A program made the position numbers and the translations under genes. Below the pieces are notes generated by a model. The model saw only the letters and a program-made list of their open reading frames with translations, did no database searches and was not told the DNA's origin. 64,000 nt of DNA from Streptomyces scopuliridis RB72 (GTDB lineage Bacteria; Actinomycetota; Actinomycetes; Streptomycetales; Streptomycetaceae), in NCBI RefSeq assembly GCF_000718095.1, contig NZ_JOEI01000003.1, positions 211,754 to 275,753 of the forward strand, given 5' to 3'. Of the stretch, positions 19,045-29,035 are shown in pieces; position 1 is the first letter of the stretch; each line of letters opens with the position of its first letter.

Positions 19045-22000
19045 TTACGGCGCCGCCGCGTCGATCGCCTTGATGATGCGCTTGTCCGAGACGGGCTGCG
19101 CGGTGCCCAGCGCGTGCGCGAAGTAGCTCACCCGCAGCTCCTCGATCATCCAGCGGATGTCCAGCACCTGCTGCGGCACTGGCCGTCCCCGCGGCAGCTG
19201 TTCGAGCAGCCAGGCGTACTCGTCCTGCATCTCATGGACCTTCTCCATGCGCGTGGTGTCGCGCTGGACGCTCGTCGGCATCTGCTGGAGCCGGCGGTCC
19301 GCCGCGACGAGATAGCGCATCAGGTCGGGCAGCCGGCGCAGCCCGGTGCGGGTGACGAAGCCGGCCGGTACGAGGGCCGCCAGCTGGTCCCTGACGTCCT
19401 GGACGTTGTTGACCAGGGTCAGACTGCCCGTGGCCTTCAAACGGCGCTCACAGGCCTGCCAGGCGGCCAGGATCTGCTGGACCTGCCCGATGGTCCGCAC
19501 GGTCGCGTCGACGAGATCGGCGCGCACCCTGTCGTACAGCTTCCGGAACGATTCCTCGTCCCACGCCGGCCCCCCGTGGTCCGCGATCAGCTTGTCGGCG
19601 GCGGCCATGGCGCAGTCGTCGAACAGCGCCTGGATGGAGCCGTGCGGATTGCGGGAGAGCGCCAGCTTCTGCTGGTTGGTGAGCTTGTCGGAGGCGAACT
19701 TCGCCGGGTTCACCGGGATGTTCAGCAGGATCAGCCGGCGCGTACCCGCCCACATCGCCTGCCGCTGCTCGGCCTCGGTGTCGAAGAGCCGTACGGCCAC
19801 GGTCGCGCCCTGGTCGACCAGCGCCGGGTACGCCCTCACGGGCTGGCCGGCCCGCCGGGTCTCGAAGACCCGGGAGAGCGTGCCGATCGTCCACTCCGTC
19901 AGCCCCGTACGTTCGATCGCCTCGCCGCCCGCGCGCTCGGCGGTGGCCGCGGCGGCCTTGGAGAGCGCCTGACGGGCCTTGGGGCGCAGCTGGAGCTTGA
20001 GCTCCTCCAGGTCTTTTCCCTCGGCGTATTCGGCGATCTTGCGGCGCCGCTCGTCGACGATGCGGAACGTGATCCTGAGATGGTCGGGCATCCGGGCCGG
20101 ATCGAAGTCGTCGGCCGTGACCGGCACCCCGACCATCCGCTGGAGCTCGCGGGCCAGCGTCACCGGCAGCGGCTCCTGGAGGGGCACGGCGCGCTCCAGG
20201 AACGCCTTGGCGTAGTTGGGCGCGGGCACGTAATGGCGGCGGATCGGCTTGGGCAGCGAGCGGATCAGCTCCATGACCACGTCCTCGCGCAGGCCCGGGA
20301 TCTGCCAGTCGAAGCCCTCGGAGGTGACCTGGTTGAGCACCTGGAGCGGGACATGGACGGTCACGCCGTCCGCGTCCGTACCCGGCTCGAACTGGTACGT
20401 CACGCGGAACTTGAGCGGTCCCTGCCGCCAGGAGTCCGGATAGTCGTCCTTGGTGACGGAGCCGGCCTTCTCGTTGATGAGCATCGAGCGCTCGAAGTCG
20501 AGCAGCTCGGGCTCCTCGCGGCGCCGCTTCTTCCACCAGGAGTCGAAGTGCGCGCCGGAGACCACCTCGTCCGGCACCCGCTGGTCGTAGAAGTCGTAGA
20601 GCGTCTCGTCGTCCACGAGGATGTCGCGGCGCCGGGCGCGGTGCTCCAACTCCTCGACCTCGCCCAGGAGTTTGCGATTGTCATGGAAGAACTGGTGGTG
20701 CGTGCGCCAGTCGCCCTCGACCAGCGCGTGACGGATGAACAGCTCCCGGGACGCCTCCGGGTCGATCCGGCCGAAATTCACCTTGCGCTGGGCGACGATC
20801 GGTACCCCGTACAGCGTCACCTTCTCGTACGCCATCACGGCCGCCATGTCCTTCTCCCAGTGCGGCTCGCTATAGGTCCGCTTGAGGAGATGACCGGCCA
20901 GGGGCTCGATCCACTCGGGCTCGATCTTCGCGTTGACGCGCGCCCAGAGCCGGGAGGTCTCCACCAGCTCGGCGGACATGAGGAAGCGCGGCGGCTTCTT
21001 GAAGAGCGCCGAGCCCGGGAACACCGCGAACTTCGCGCTGCGGGCGCCCAGATACTCATTCTTCCCTGTGTTTTTCCCGCCCTCCCCCCCGGCGTTCTTC
21101 ACATCCTTCATCCCGATGTGCGAGAGCAGCCCCGCCAGCAGCGAGACGTGGATGGACTGGTCCGCCGCGTCCTCCTCGTTGAGGTGGATGCCCATCTGCT
21201 TGGCGACCGTACGCAGCTGCGAGTAGATGTCCTGCCACTCGCGGATCCGCAGGAAGTTCAGATACTCCGACTTGCACATCCGGCGGAAGGCCGAGGAGGA
21301 CAGCGTCTTCTGCTGCTCCCTGATGTAGCGCCAGAGATTGATGAAGGCCAGGAAGTCGGAGGTCTCGTCCTTGAACCGGGCGTGCTGCTGGTCGGCCTGG
21401 GCCTGCTTGTCGGCGGGCCGCTCGCGCGGGTCCTGGATGGAGAGCGCGGCGGCGATCACCATCACCTCGCGTACGCAGCCGTTGCGGTCGGCCTCGATGA
21501 CCATCCGGGCCAGCCGCGGGTCCACGGGGAGCTGGGAGAGCTTGCGGCCGAGCGGGGTGAGCCGCTTCTTCGGATCCTTCTGCGCGGCCTGCGACGGGTC
21601 GAACGCGCCCAGCTCCTGGAGCAGCTGCACCCCGTCGCGGATATTGCGGTGGTCCGGCGGATCGATGAAGGGGAACTTCTCGATGTCGCCCAGGCCGGCC
21701 GCGGTCATCTGGAGGATGACGGACGCCAGATTCGTACGGAGGATCTCGGCGTCGGTGAACTCCGGGCGCGCCTCGAAGTCGTCCTCGGAGTAGAGCCGTA
21801 CGCAGATCCCGTCCGACGTACGGCCGCAGCGGCCCTTGCGCTGGTTGGCGCTGGCCTGGGAGATCCGCTCGATCGGCAGCCGCTGGACCTTGGTGCGGTG
21901 GCTGTAACGGGAGATACGGGCGTTGCCCGGGTCGATCACGTACTTGATGCCGGGGACGGTCAGCGAGGTCTCGGCGACATTCGTCGCCAGAACGATCCTG

Positions 22001-23019
22001 CGACCGCTGTGGCGCTGGAACACGCGGTGCTGCTCGGCATGCGAGAGCCGGGCGTAGAGGGGGAGTACCTCGGTGCCCCGGAGCTTGCGCTTCTCCAGGG
22101 CGTCGGCGGTGTCGCGGATCTCACGCTCGCCGGAGAGGAAGACCAGGATGTCGCCGGCGCCCTCCGAGTGGAGTTCGTCCACGGCTTCGGAGATCGCGGT
22201 GATCTGGTCGCGGTCGCCCTCCTCGCCGTCCTCCTCCAGCAGCGGGCGGTAGCGGACCTCGACCGGGTACGTACGCCCCGAGACCTCCACGATGGGCGCG
22301 TCGCCGAAGTGGCGGGAGAAGCGCTCCGGGTCGATCGTCGCGGAGGTGATGACGACCTTCAGGTCCGGGCGTCTGGGGAGCAGCTGGGCGAGATAGCCCA
22401 GCAGGAAGTCGATGTTGAGGCTCCGCTCGTGGGCCTCGTCGATGATGATCGTGTCGTAGGCGAGCAGCTCGCGGTCCGTCTGGATCTCGGCGAGCAGGAT
22501 GCCGTCGGTCATCAGCTTGACGAACGTCGCGTCCGGGTTGACCTGGTCGGTGAAGCGGACCTTCCAGCCGACGGCCTCGCCCAGCGGCGTGTCCAGCTCC
22601 TCCGCGACCCGCTCGGCGACGGTACGGGCGGCGATCCTGCGCGGCTGCGTGTGCCCGATCATGCCCCGGACCCCGCGGCCCAGCTCCAGACAGATCTTCG
22701 GGATCTGGGTCGTCTTGCCCGAGCCGGTCTCACCGGCGACGATCACGACCTGATGGTCGCGTATCGCCTCCAGGATCAGGTCCTTCTTCTGGCTGACGGG
22801 CAACTGCTCGGGGTACGAGACGACGGGCATCCGTGCCCCGCGCAGCCGCGTGCGCTCGGCGGACTTCCCGGCCTCGCCGGCGATCTCGTCCAGCACGGCC
22901 TGCCGCGCTTCGGGCTTACGGATGCGGCGTGCGCCTTCGAGACGGCGGCCGAGCCGCTGCGCGTCGCGCAGCGAGACGTCGGCCAGCAGGGTCTGGAGGT
23001 CGGCGAAGGAAGTAGACAT
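19045..23019 (-). CDS. hrpA: ATP-dependent RNA helicase HrpA
   Basis: The 1324-residue protein is a DEAH-box helicase of the size usual for HrpA. It has Walker A GETGSGKT (96-103), the DEAH box IIDEAHERS (194-197 for DEAH), SAT in VITSATIDPE, the helicase C motif QRKGRCGRTSDG, then HA2/OB-fold domains and the long DUF3418 C-terminal region (from about residue 720). HrpA processes structured mRNA and helps rescue stalled ribosomes. A large open frame on the opposite strand (18799-23445) is a high-G+C shadow. The gene is monocistronic and converges on no neighbour; tRNA-Asp lies just downstream on the same strand. Confidence 0.97.
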   Translation of the reverse strand: MSTSFADLQTLLADVSLRDAQRLGRRLEGARRIRKPEARQAVLDEIAGEAGKSAERTRLRGARMPVVSYPEQLPVSQKKDLILEAIRDHQVVIVAGETGSGKTTQIPKICLELGRGVRGMIGHTQPRRIAARTVAERVAEELDTPLGEAVGWKVRFTDQVNPDATFVKLMTDGILLAEIQTDRELLAYDTIIIDEAHERSLNIDFLLGYLAQLLPRRPDLKVVITSATIDPERFSRHFGDAPIVEVSGRTYPVEVRYRPLLEEDGEEGDRDQITAISEAVDELHSEGAGDILVFLSGEREIRDTADALEKRKLRGTEVLPLYARLSHAEQHRVFQRHSGRRIVLATNVAETSLTVPGIKYVIDPGNARISRYSHRTKVQRLPIERISQASANQRKGRCGRTSDGICVRLYSEDDFEARPEFTDAEILRTNLASVILQMTAAGLGDIEKFPFIDPPDHRNIRDGVQLLQELGAFDPSQAAQKDPKKRLTPLGRKLSQLPVDPRLARMVIEADRNGCVREVMVIAAALSIQDPRERPADKQAQADQQHARFKDETSDFLAFINLWRYIREQQKTLSSSAFRRMCKSEYLNFLRIREWQDIYSQLRTVAKQMGIHLNEEDAADQSIHVSLLAGLLSHIGMKDVKNAGGEGGKNTGKNEYLGARSAKFAVFPGSALFKKPPRFLMSAELVETSRLWARVNAKIEPEWIEPLAGHLLKRTYSEPHWEKDMAAVMAYEKVTLYGVPIVAQRKVNFGRIDPEASRELFIRHALVEGDWRTHHQFFHDNRKLLGEVEELEHRARRRDILVDDETLYDFYDQRVPDEVVSGAHFDSWWKKRRREEPELLDFERSMLINEKAGSVTKDDYPDSWRQGPLKFRVTYQFEPGTDADGVTVHVPLQVLNQVTSEGFDWQIPGLREDVVMELIRSLPKPIRRHYVPAPNYAKAFLERAVPLQEPLPVTLARELQRMVGVPVTADDFDPARMPDHLRITFRIVDERRRKIAEYAEGKDLEELKLQLRPKARQALSKAAAATAERAGGEAIERTGLTEWTIGTLSRVFETRRAGQPVRAYPALVDQGATVAVRLFDTEAEQRQAMWAGTRRLILLNIPVNPAKFASDKLTNQQKLALSRNPHGSIQALFDDCAMAAADKLIADHGGPAWDEESFRKLYDRVRADLVDATVRTIGQVQQILAAWQACERRLKATGSLTLVNNVQDVRDQLAALVPAGFVTRTGLRRLPDLMRYLVAADRRLQQMPTSVQRDTTRMEKVHEMQDEYAWLLEQLPRGRPVPQQVLDIRWMIEELRVSYFAHALGTAQPVSDKRIIKAIDAAAP

Positions 23020-23230
23020 ACCTGGCCCAGGATCTCACCCGCGGCTCGGGAGTGGCGAACCCATTTCGTCGGCGGACCCGATGCGGCGGCGCGGCGGGTC
23101 GGGGGGCCGTATTGCCCGATCGCCATGAGCACCCCTTACGATGCGAGGCACGTACCCCGTCCCCTTGTCCCCGTCCCCTCGTCCCCGCCCCCTCGTCCTC
23201 GTACCGCCGTCCCCCGGAGAGGCTCACCTG

Positions 23231-23635
23231 ATGACCCGCATCGGAAGCAGGCGCCGCCGCTTCATGGGTGTGGGCGTCGGCGGGGCGCTGCTGGGGATGC
23301 TGGTCGCGCTGGTGTTCTGTCTTCCGTCGGCCGCCGTGGCTGTCGGGATCATGGGGACGGCCGGGACGGTCGCGACCGAGGCCGTTACGGCCGGTGGCGG
23401 CTACGGCGGCCAGACTCCTGGCTGCGGGCGCGGCGACCGGGATGATACGGGCACCCCGCCCATCACGCCCACCCGCGGCAGCTCCGTCCATGAACTGCTG
23501 CCCGTGCTGCACGACGCCCGCGACACCGCCGGCGCGTGGGGCGCCGCTCAGGCCGTGCTCGCCGTGACGCCCGACCGCGGGCCGCCGCCGGTCGCCGCGC
23601 CCTCTCCGGTCGATCTCTCCGTACTGCGCGTATAG
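23231..23635 (+). CDS. Predicted membrane-anchored or secreted protein of unknown function
   Basis: The 134-residue product begins MTRIGSRRRRFMGVGVGG, a basic head followed by one hydrophobic segment (about 13-45), which is either an uncleaved anchor or a signal peptide. The rest is Gly/Pro-rich with a HELLPVLHDARDTAG stretch and no known motif. GGAGAGG lies nine bases before the ATG. It precedes the DsbA-like gene by 65 bases and may be cotranscribed with it. Confidence 0.6.
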   Translation: MTRIGSRRRRFMGVGVGGALLGMLVALVFCLPSAAVAVGIMGTAGTVATEAVTAGGGYGGQTPGCGRGDRDDTGTPPITPTRGSSVHELLPVLHDARDTAGAWGAAQAVLAVTPDRGPPPVAAPSPVDLSVLRV

Positions 23636-23700
23636 GGCCCGGCTTCGCCTGCCCCTTTCGCCCCCCTTTCTCATGGATTGCTACGGAGAGTCGAACACCC

Positions 23701-24522
23701 ATGTCCGCACAGCCTTCCCGCATGTCCTCCCGCCGCGCCGTCGCCATCGGCGCCGGAGTCGTGGCCGCCGCCGCTCTGCTCGGCGTCGTCTCGTACACCG
23801 CCACCAAGCCCGACACCTCCGCCCGCGTCGCGACCGGGGACAGCACGGTCGCCGAGGTCTCCGCCGATCCGCAGGCCGGGGTCTATCCCGAGCTGGCGAA
23901 GCTCGCCCGCCGCGACGGAGCGGACCCGCTCGCCGTCGGCCGCGCGGACGCGCCGGTCGTCATGGTCGAGTACGCCGACTTCAAGTGCGCCTTCTGCGGC
24001 AAGTTCGCCCGCGACACCGAGCCGGGCCTCATCGAGAAGTACGTCAAGAACGGCACCCTGCGCATCGAGTGGCGCAACTACCCGATCTTCGGCGAGGAGT
24101 CGGAGGCCGCCGCCCGCGCCGCCTGGGCCGCGGGACAGCAGGGCCGCTTCTGGGAGTTCCACTCGGCCGCGTACGCCCAGGGCTCGAAGGAGAAGGGCTT
24201 CGGCGCCGGCCGGCTCGACGCGCTCGCCCGGGAGGCCGGGGTGAAGGACCTGGACCGGTTCCGCCGCGACCGAGCCGGGGACGCCGCCGCGGCGGCCGTA
24301 CAGAAGGACCAGGAGGAGGCGTACGGTCTCGGCGCCACGTCCACCCCGTCCTTCCTCATCAACGGCCGCCCCATCGCCGGCGCCCAGCCGGAGCAGACCT
24401 TCACGCAGGCCATCGAGTCGGCGAAGGCCGCGGCGGAGTCCGCCCCTGGGGCCGCCCCTGAGTCCGCCCCCAAGGCCGAAAAGGATGGCAAGGCGGGTAC
24501 GGACGGCAAGGCGGACCAGTGA
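23701..24522 (+). CDS. DsbA-family thioredoxin-like extracytoplasmic protein
   Basis: The 273-residue protein has an N-terminal anchor (about 12-32) and a DsbA/thioredoxin_4 domain with the active-site pair Cys96-Ala-Phe-Cys99 in ADFKCAFCG and the cis-proline loop STPSFLING (about 214-222). The fold suggests oxidation, isomerisation or shuffling of disulphides in exported proteins. A charged Ala/Lys/Glu tail ends the protein. Its stop overlaps the next gene's GTG by four bases, pairing it with a CcdA-like membrane thiol transporter. A start 6 codons upstream (MESRTPMSAQ frame) is possible but less likely. Confidence 0.9.
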   Translation: MSAQPSRMSSRRAVAIGAGVVAAAALLGVVSYTATKPDTSARVATGDSTVAEVSADPQAGVYPELAKLARRDGADPLAVGRADAPVVMVEYADFKCAFCGKFARDTEPGLIEKYVKNGTLRIEWRNYPIFGEESEAAARAAWAAGQQGRFWEFHSAAYAQGSKEKGFGAGRLDALAREAGVKDLDRFRRDRAGDAAAAAVQKDQEEAYGLGATSTPSFLINGRPIAGAQPEQTFTQAIESAKAAAESAPGAAPESAPKAEKDGKAGTDGKADQ

Positions 24523-25415
24523 CGGACATCGGGTATCCGGTCGCTCTGCTCGGCGGTCTTCTCGCGCTGCTGAGCCCGTGCAGCGCCCTGCTCCTGCCCG
24601 CGTTCTTCGCGTACTCCATCGACTCGGCCGGCCGGCTCCTGGCCCGTACCGGCATTTTCTATCTCGGCCTGGCGACCACGCTCGTCCCGCTGGGCGCCGC
24701 CGGTTCCTTCGCCGGCCGGCTGTTCTACGGGCACCGCGATCTGCTGGTCGTCGTCGGCGGCTGGCTGATCATCGCGCTCGGCGCCGCCCAGATCCTCGGC
24801 ATGGGCTTCGCCTCGCGCCGTATGGCCGCGCTGTCGGGCCGGATCCGGCCGACGACCGCGCTGTCCGTGTACGCGCTCGGCATGGTCTACGGGCTCGCCG
24901 GCTTCTGCGCGGGACCGATCCTCGGCAGCGTGCTGACCGTGGCCGCGCTGAGCGGCAGTCCGGTCTACGGCGGGCTGCTGCTCGCGGTGTACGCGCTCGG
25001 CATGGCCGTACCGCTCTTCCTGCTGGCCCTGCTCTGGGAGCGGTTCGATCTCGGCGGCCGCCGGTGGCTGCGCGGCCGGGCCTTCCGGCTCGGACGCTTC
25101 GAGCTGCACACGACCTCGCTGCTGTCGGGGCTCTTCTTCATCGTCCTGGGCACGGTCTTCCTCGTCTTCGACGGGACGACGGCGCTGCCGGGGCTGCTCT
25201 CGGTCGACGACTCCTTCGCGGCCGAACAGTGGGCGCGCGGGGTCGGGGCGGCGATCCCGGACTGGGTGCTGCTGGGCGGAGTGGTGCTGATGGTGGCGGT
25301 GATCACACTGCTGCGCCGGCTCCACGGCCGCGAGCGGCGCGATGGCCGCGAGGGTCGCGACGAGCGGGCCGAGCCGGTCCCTACCGAAACGGGGGCAACC
25401 GGGACGGGGACATGA
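24519..25415 (+). CDS. CcdA/DsbD-like membrane thiol-disulphide transporter
   Basis: The 298-residue membrane protein has six to seven predicted spans and the paired cysteines of the CcdA family: Cys21 in LLSPCSALLLP and a second in LAGFCAGPIL (about residue 130). CcdA moves electrons from cytoplasmic thioredoxin to extracellular thiol proteins. The GTG start overlaps the DsbA-like stop (GTGA), so the pair probably acts together in disulphide reduction or cytochrome c maturation-type thiol exchange. The hydrophilic C-terminus is rich in Arg, Asp and Glu. A terminator follows directly. Confidence 0.88.
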   Translation: MTDIGYPVALLGGLLALLSPCSALLLPAFFAYSIDSAGRLLARTGIFYLGLATTLVPLGAAGSFAGRLFYGHRDLLVVVGGWLIIALGAAQILGMGFASRRMAALSGRIRPTTALSVYALGMVYGLAGFCAGPILGSVLTVAALSGSPVYGGLLLAVYALGMAVPLFLLALLWERFDLGGRRWLRGRAFRLGRFELHTTSLLSGLFFIVLGTVFLVFDGTTALPGLLSVDDSFAAEQWARGVGAAIPDWVLLGGVVLMVAVITLLRRLHGRERRDGREGRDERAEPVPTETGATGTGT

Positions 25416-25420
25416 GAAAA

Positions 25421-25449
25421 GCCCCCCGCCGAGATTCTCGGTGGGGGGC
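25421..25449. terminator. Hairpin terminator after the CcdA-like gene
   Basis: Thirteen-base arms (25421-25433 and 25437-25449, one G-T wobble) enclose a three-base loop between the CcdA-like gene and the convergent tRNA pair. It can serve both directions. Confidence 0.8.
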
Positions 25450-25470
25450 CCTCGCCCTCACGGGCCGAAG

Positions 25471-25544
25471 TGGCTGGGGCCGGGATCGAACCGGCGACCT
25501 ATCGCTTTTCAGGCGATCGCTCGTACCAACTGAGCTACCCAGCC
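25471..25544 (-). tRNA. tRNA-Phe (anticodon GAA)
   Basis: The 74-base minus-strand cloverleaf has acceptor GGCTGGG, anticodon stem ATCGC/GCGAT with loop CTGAAAA (anticodon GAA), and T loop GGTTCGATCC. It lies 21 bases downstream of tRNA-Asp copy 2 and is probably cotranscribed with it. Confidence 0.95.
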
Positions 25545-25565
25545 ACGCAACCTCAACGGCTGCAG

Positions 25566-25640
25566 CGGTCCTGACGGGATTTGAACCCGCGGCCTCCACC
25601 TTGACAGGGTGGCGAGCACTCCAAACTGCTCCACAGGACC
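25566..25640 (-). tRNA. tRNA-Asp (anticodon GTC), copy 2
   Basis: This 75-base tRNA has the same sequence as the copy at 18869-18943, with anticodon loop CTGTCAA. It is the first gene of a two-tRNA unit with tRNA-Phe. Confidence 0.95.
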
Positions 25641-25932
25641 AAGCGATGTGCGAGCACCAGTCTCGCACACGGTATTGCGTGCCCCCAACGGGTTTCCGTC
25701 GGCTTCCGCACGAAACCGAACCTGCGGAGAGCTCACAATTTCCACGACAGTCGGGCTTCAACGCCGCCGCCCGGGGGGTGTCCCCAGGTGACTGATCAGA
25801 CACGCTGCGGTCGCCCGATGTCGCTAGATGAGCGTATCAGAACGCAGGTCATGCCCTGTCCGCGTGATCCACGGGCCCTCGCCGGGGCCCGTTGGGCGGG
25901 GGCGAGACCAGGGACTGGTCTCGCCTGCCGCG

Positions 25933-27555
25933 TCAGTGTGAGGCGATCTGCTGGAGTGCCGCGCCCTGGTAGCGGGCACCGGCGTTCCAGAGGATGAAGG
26001 AGTTCATCTTGTTGGCCGCCGCGGCCTTGATCTGTTCGGCCACCTGGGGCGGCCCGTACTTGCTGCCCATCGAGAAGTCCTGGAGCCACGGGACGATCTC
26101 GGTCTGGGTGCCCTTCGCCAGGCGGGCGAAGTCGGCGAGCGAGCGCTGCACGATCGCGTACGGGGCGGTGTCGGGGTTGGCGACGCCGTACTCCCCGGGA
26201 CCCCAGTGGGACGGGTAGACCATCGGCGCGATGTAGTCGCTGACCTTGACCAGGGCCCCGATGTCCTGGGCGATCTCAAGAGGCCGGGTGGCGGCAATGC
26301 CGAAGACCGAGACGCCGAGGTACTTGGCGTGCGGGCGCAGCGCGACCCGGGTGTCGGCAACGAACGAGGTGATGGCCTGCTCGGGGGTGGCGGACCCGAT
26401 GCCCGGGAACCGCATCTTCGACAGCGGGCCGTCGGGGCGGCGCACGTAGTCGTAGAGGATGTCGTCGAAGCCGAGCTTGGCCGCTTCGACGGCGAGATCC
26501 TGGTTGTACTTGCGGACCGTGGGGTCGGCGAAGTTGGTGAAGGACAGGTTTCCGTAGTGCCCGCCGTTGTAGGCCTCTCCGGAGGGCGTCTGCACGACCT
26601 GGTTGCGCTTGCCGGCCTTCCAGGCCGCCGCGCCGAGCTTGGGGTCACGGAAGGCGACGATACGGCCGATGACCTGGGCGCCGGCGGCGTGGATCTCGGC
26701 TATCGCCTTGCGGGCGTCGTAGTAGCCCTTGGCCGAGCCTATCTGACGGGCCAGCGGCACCTGGGAGGCGTACCCGACCTCGCCGTCCTCGTCCTTGACG
26801 TCCAGCTGCACGGCGTTGAGCTTGCCGCTGCGGACCAGGGCGAGGACGCCGCCGCGCAGGGTGTCGTTGCCCCAGCCGATGGCGGTGATGTGCGCGGCGC
26901 GGATCATGGGGCGACGGCCCCGGGTCGACACGGCCTTGGAGGTGGTGTTCCCGGCGCGGTCCACGGCGGTGACCGTCACGCTGGGGGTGCCCTTGGGCAC
27001 CGTGATCTTGAAGGCACCGCCCTTGTCGATGGGAACCTCCTTGCCGTCGGCGGTCACCTTGGCGTCGGTGGAGGCCTTGCCGGTGATGGTCACGGGGTCG
27101 GCGGTGTTCTTGATCTCGGGGTCGGCCACCTTCAGGTCGGGGGCGCTGGTGTCCACGGTGAAGGCGACGACCTTGCGGTACGAGGCGAGGGGGAGCTTGC
27201 TGTCGCCCTCCACCACCAGGGTGTGCCGGCCCTCGGTCAGACGCGGGAGGGCGAGTTTCAGGCGGGCGCCCTCGGCTGTGACGGGGATCACCGCGCCGTC
27301 GAGGGTGGCGCGCACCTTTTCCTTGCTGCCGGCCGCCCCGGCGTCGAGGTAGGCGCTGACCTGTGCGGCCTTGCGCCCGTCGAGGTAGGCGCCGTCGGCG
27401 AGACCGTGCACGCCCGGTCCCGGCGCGAGGAAGGTCCAGGCTCCGACGCCCGCTCCGGCCAGTGCGAGTGCCACGGCCGTCGCTATGAGGGTGCGCCGTC
27501 GGGCCGGACGGTGCGGACGGTAGGAGGAGGCGGAGGGCGATATGTATCTGGGCAT
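25933..27555 (-). CDS. Putative secreted glycoside hydrolase (DUF4015/GHL-type)
   Basis: The 540-residue protein has an Arg-rich N-terminus and a single hydrophobic segment (about 23-43), then two Ig-like or bacterial cadherin-type beta domains (about 60-210), then a TIM-barrel-like region starting near IRAAHITAIGWGN. The barrel has the DUF4015 signature elements VQLDVKDEDGEVGYAS, IGRIVAFRDP, LGFDDILYDYVRRPDG and YIAPMVYPSHWG, which point to a glycosidase-like enzyme on cell-wall or exopolysaccharide glycans. The ATG at 27555 follows AAAGGA by eight bases. It diverges from a polysaccharide deacetylase, and the two may modify the same polymer. Confidence 0.85.
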   Translation of the reverse strand: MPRYISPSASSYRPHRPARRRTLIATAVALALAGAGVGAWTFLAPGPGVHGLADGAYLDGRKAAQVSAYLDAGAAGSKEKVRATLDGAVIPVTAEGARLKLALPRLTEGRHTLVVEGDSKLPLASYRKVVAFTVDTSAPDLKVADPEIKNTADPVTITGKASTDAKVTADGKEVPIDKGGAFKITVPKGTPSVTVTAVDRAGNTTSKAVSTRGRRPMIRAAHITAIGWGNDTLRGGVLALVRSGKLNAVQLDVKDEDGEVGYASQVPLARQIGSAKGYYDARKAIAEIHAAGAQVIGRIVAFRDPKLGAAAWKAGKRNQVVQTPSGEAYNGGHYGNLSFTNFADPTVRKYNQDLAVEAAKLGFDDILYDYVRRPDGPLSKMRFPGIGSATPEQAITSFVADTRVALRPHAKYLGVSVFGIAATRPLEIAQDIGALVKVSDYIAPMVYPSHWGPGEYGVANPDTAPYAIVQRSLADFARLAKGTQTEIVPWLQDFSMGSKYGPPQVAEQIKAAAANKMNSFILWNAGARYQGAALQQIASH

Positions 27556-27758
27556 CGTGGCGTCCTTTGTGCTGTGGCCGGGTGGTACCTCCATTGATTG
27601 CCGTGCCGGTGCGTCAGTCCTCCTGTTTTGTGCCGGATTTCATACGAACGGCGGCGTTCGGCCCCGGCGTGGTGACTGCGCCATCCAGGGGACGGTGCGG
27701 TACGGGGGCTCCCGCCGCCGGTAGGGATGGCGCGACACATTCGACATGGAGGTCCCTC

Positions 27759-28769
27759 ATGCGCCACCCGCTCGTCCCGCTCTGCGCCCTGGCAGGCGCC
27801 GCTCTGCTCGCCTCGGGCTGCTCCCCGGGGTCGTCACCGGCCGCCGGGGAAGGGCAGGCGGCCGCCTCGGCGGCGGCGGCCGGCCAGGCCGCCGCGAAAG
27901 ACCCGGCGGAGGTCGGCGCCGACGAGCTCGGCCAGGTGCCGGTGCTGATGTACCACCAGCTCACCGAGAAACCGGCCAGCGTCTACGACCGCACCCCGGC
28001 CGATTTCCGGGCCGAGCTGGAGCGCCTCGCCCGGGAGAAGTACGTGCCGGTCACCGCCCGGGACTTCCAGACGGGCCGCATCGACATCCCGGCCGGAACG
28101 CACCCGGTGGTCCTCACGTTCGACGACTCGACCAACAGCCAGGTGCGCCTCGGCCCGGACGGCGCCCCGGCGCGGGACACGGCCATCGCCATCATGGCGG
28201 AGACGGCGAAGAAGTACCCCGCGTTCAAGCCGGTGGCGACCTTCTTCGTCAACGCGGACGCCTTCTCGACCACCGGTCCCGCCAAGGCGCTGGCCTGGCT
28301 GAAGCAGCACGGGTACGAGGTCGGCAACCACACCGACCGCCACCAGAACCTGAGTTCGCTGGACGAGGCGGGCGCCGCGAAGGCCATCGCCGGCGGCGTG
28401 CAGGCGATCGTGAAGGCCGCGCCCGGGACCCAGGTCACGTCCCTCGCCCTGCCCTTCGGGGCCATGCCCAAGCCGGCCGGGGTAGCCGCGCGGGGAACGG
28501 GCTACCGCAACGACGGGGTGTACCTCGTGGGGGCCAACCCCTCGGTCTCGCCGTTCGCCAAGTCCTTCACACCCGGCGGGATCCCGCGGATCCGTTCGGC
28601 GGGGCCCAAGGACCCGGACGCCGAGTTCGGTTCGTCGCGGTGGCTGGACAAGCTCTCCGCCGGGAAGAACTGGTACGTCTCGGACGGGGACCCGAACACG
28701 GTCGCCTTCCCACGCGCCTTGCAGGACCAGGTGGCGCCGGCCTTCGCGAAGCGGGCCCGGCCGTACTAG
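27759..28769 (+). CDS. Polysaccharide deacetylase family lipoprotein
   Basis: The 336-residue protein has a signal peptide with lipobox LASGC (Cys21) and an Ala-rich linker, then a NodB-like deacetylase domain from about residue 65 (VPVLMYHQLTE). Motif 1 reads TFDDST where active enzymes usually have TFDDG, and the metal histidines occur in GNHTDRHQNL. It should remove acetyl or similar groups from a surface glycan, anchored outside the membrane. A GGAGG site lies six bases before the ATG. The divergent neighbour is a glycosidase-like gene. Confidence 0.88.
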   Translation: MRHPLVPLCALAGAALLASGCSPGSSPAAGEGQAAASAAAAGQAAAKDPAEVGADELGQVPVLMYHQLTEKPASVYDRTPADFRAELERLAREKYVPVTARDFQTGRIDIPAGTHPVVLTFDDSTNSQVRLGPDGAPARDTAIAIMAETAKKYPAFKPVATFFVNADAFSTTGPAKALAWLKQHGYEVGNHTDRHQNLSSLDEAGAAKAIAGGVQAIVKAAPGTQVTSLALPFGAMPKPAGVAARGTGYRNDGVYLVGANPSVSPFAKSFTPGGIPRIRSAGPKDPDAEFGSSRWLDKLSAGKNWYVSDGDPNTVAFPRALQDQVAPAFAKRARPY

Positions 28770-28962
28770 ACGAGTAAGTCCGAAGTCCCGTTCTAGTGCC
28801 TAACAGGACAGGGCCTCGCCGGCGCGGACCCGGCGGGGCCGGGTCCGCGGGTCGCCCGGGGCCGGCCCCGAAACTGCCGCTGGTCCCCGGCTGAAACGCC
28901 AAAACAGCCCTACACCGGCTGCCCCCTCGGAAGGGGACAGTCAAAGGTGTAGAAGCTGTTGG

Positions 28963-29035
28963 TGCCCCCAACGGGATTCGAACCCGTGCTACCGCCTTGA
29001 AAGGGCGGCGTCCTGGGCCACTAGACGATGAGGGC
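28963..29035 (-). tRNA. tRNA-Glu (anticodon TTC)
   Basis: The 73-base minus-strand cloverleaf has acceptor GCCCTCA paired with TGGGGGC (one wobble), anticodon stem CCGCC/GGCGG with loop CTTTCAA (anticodon TTC), and T loop GGTTCGAATCC. A hairpin at about 28909-28951, downstream on this strand, may end its transcript. Confidence 0.94.

Noticed and set aside
18799..23445. Open frame of 1548 codons on the plus strand
   Set aside because: It is the antisense shadow of hrpA; its composition is Leu/Arg/Asp/Gly-rich without motifs, and hrpA on the other strand has every helicase motif.
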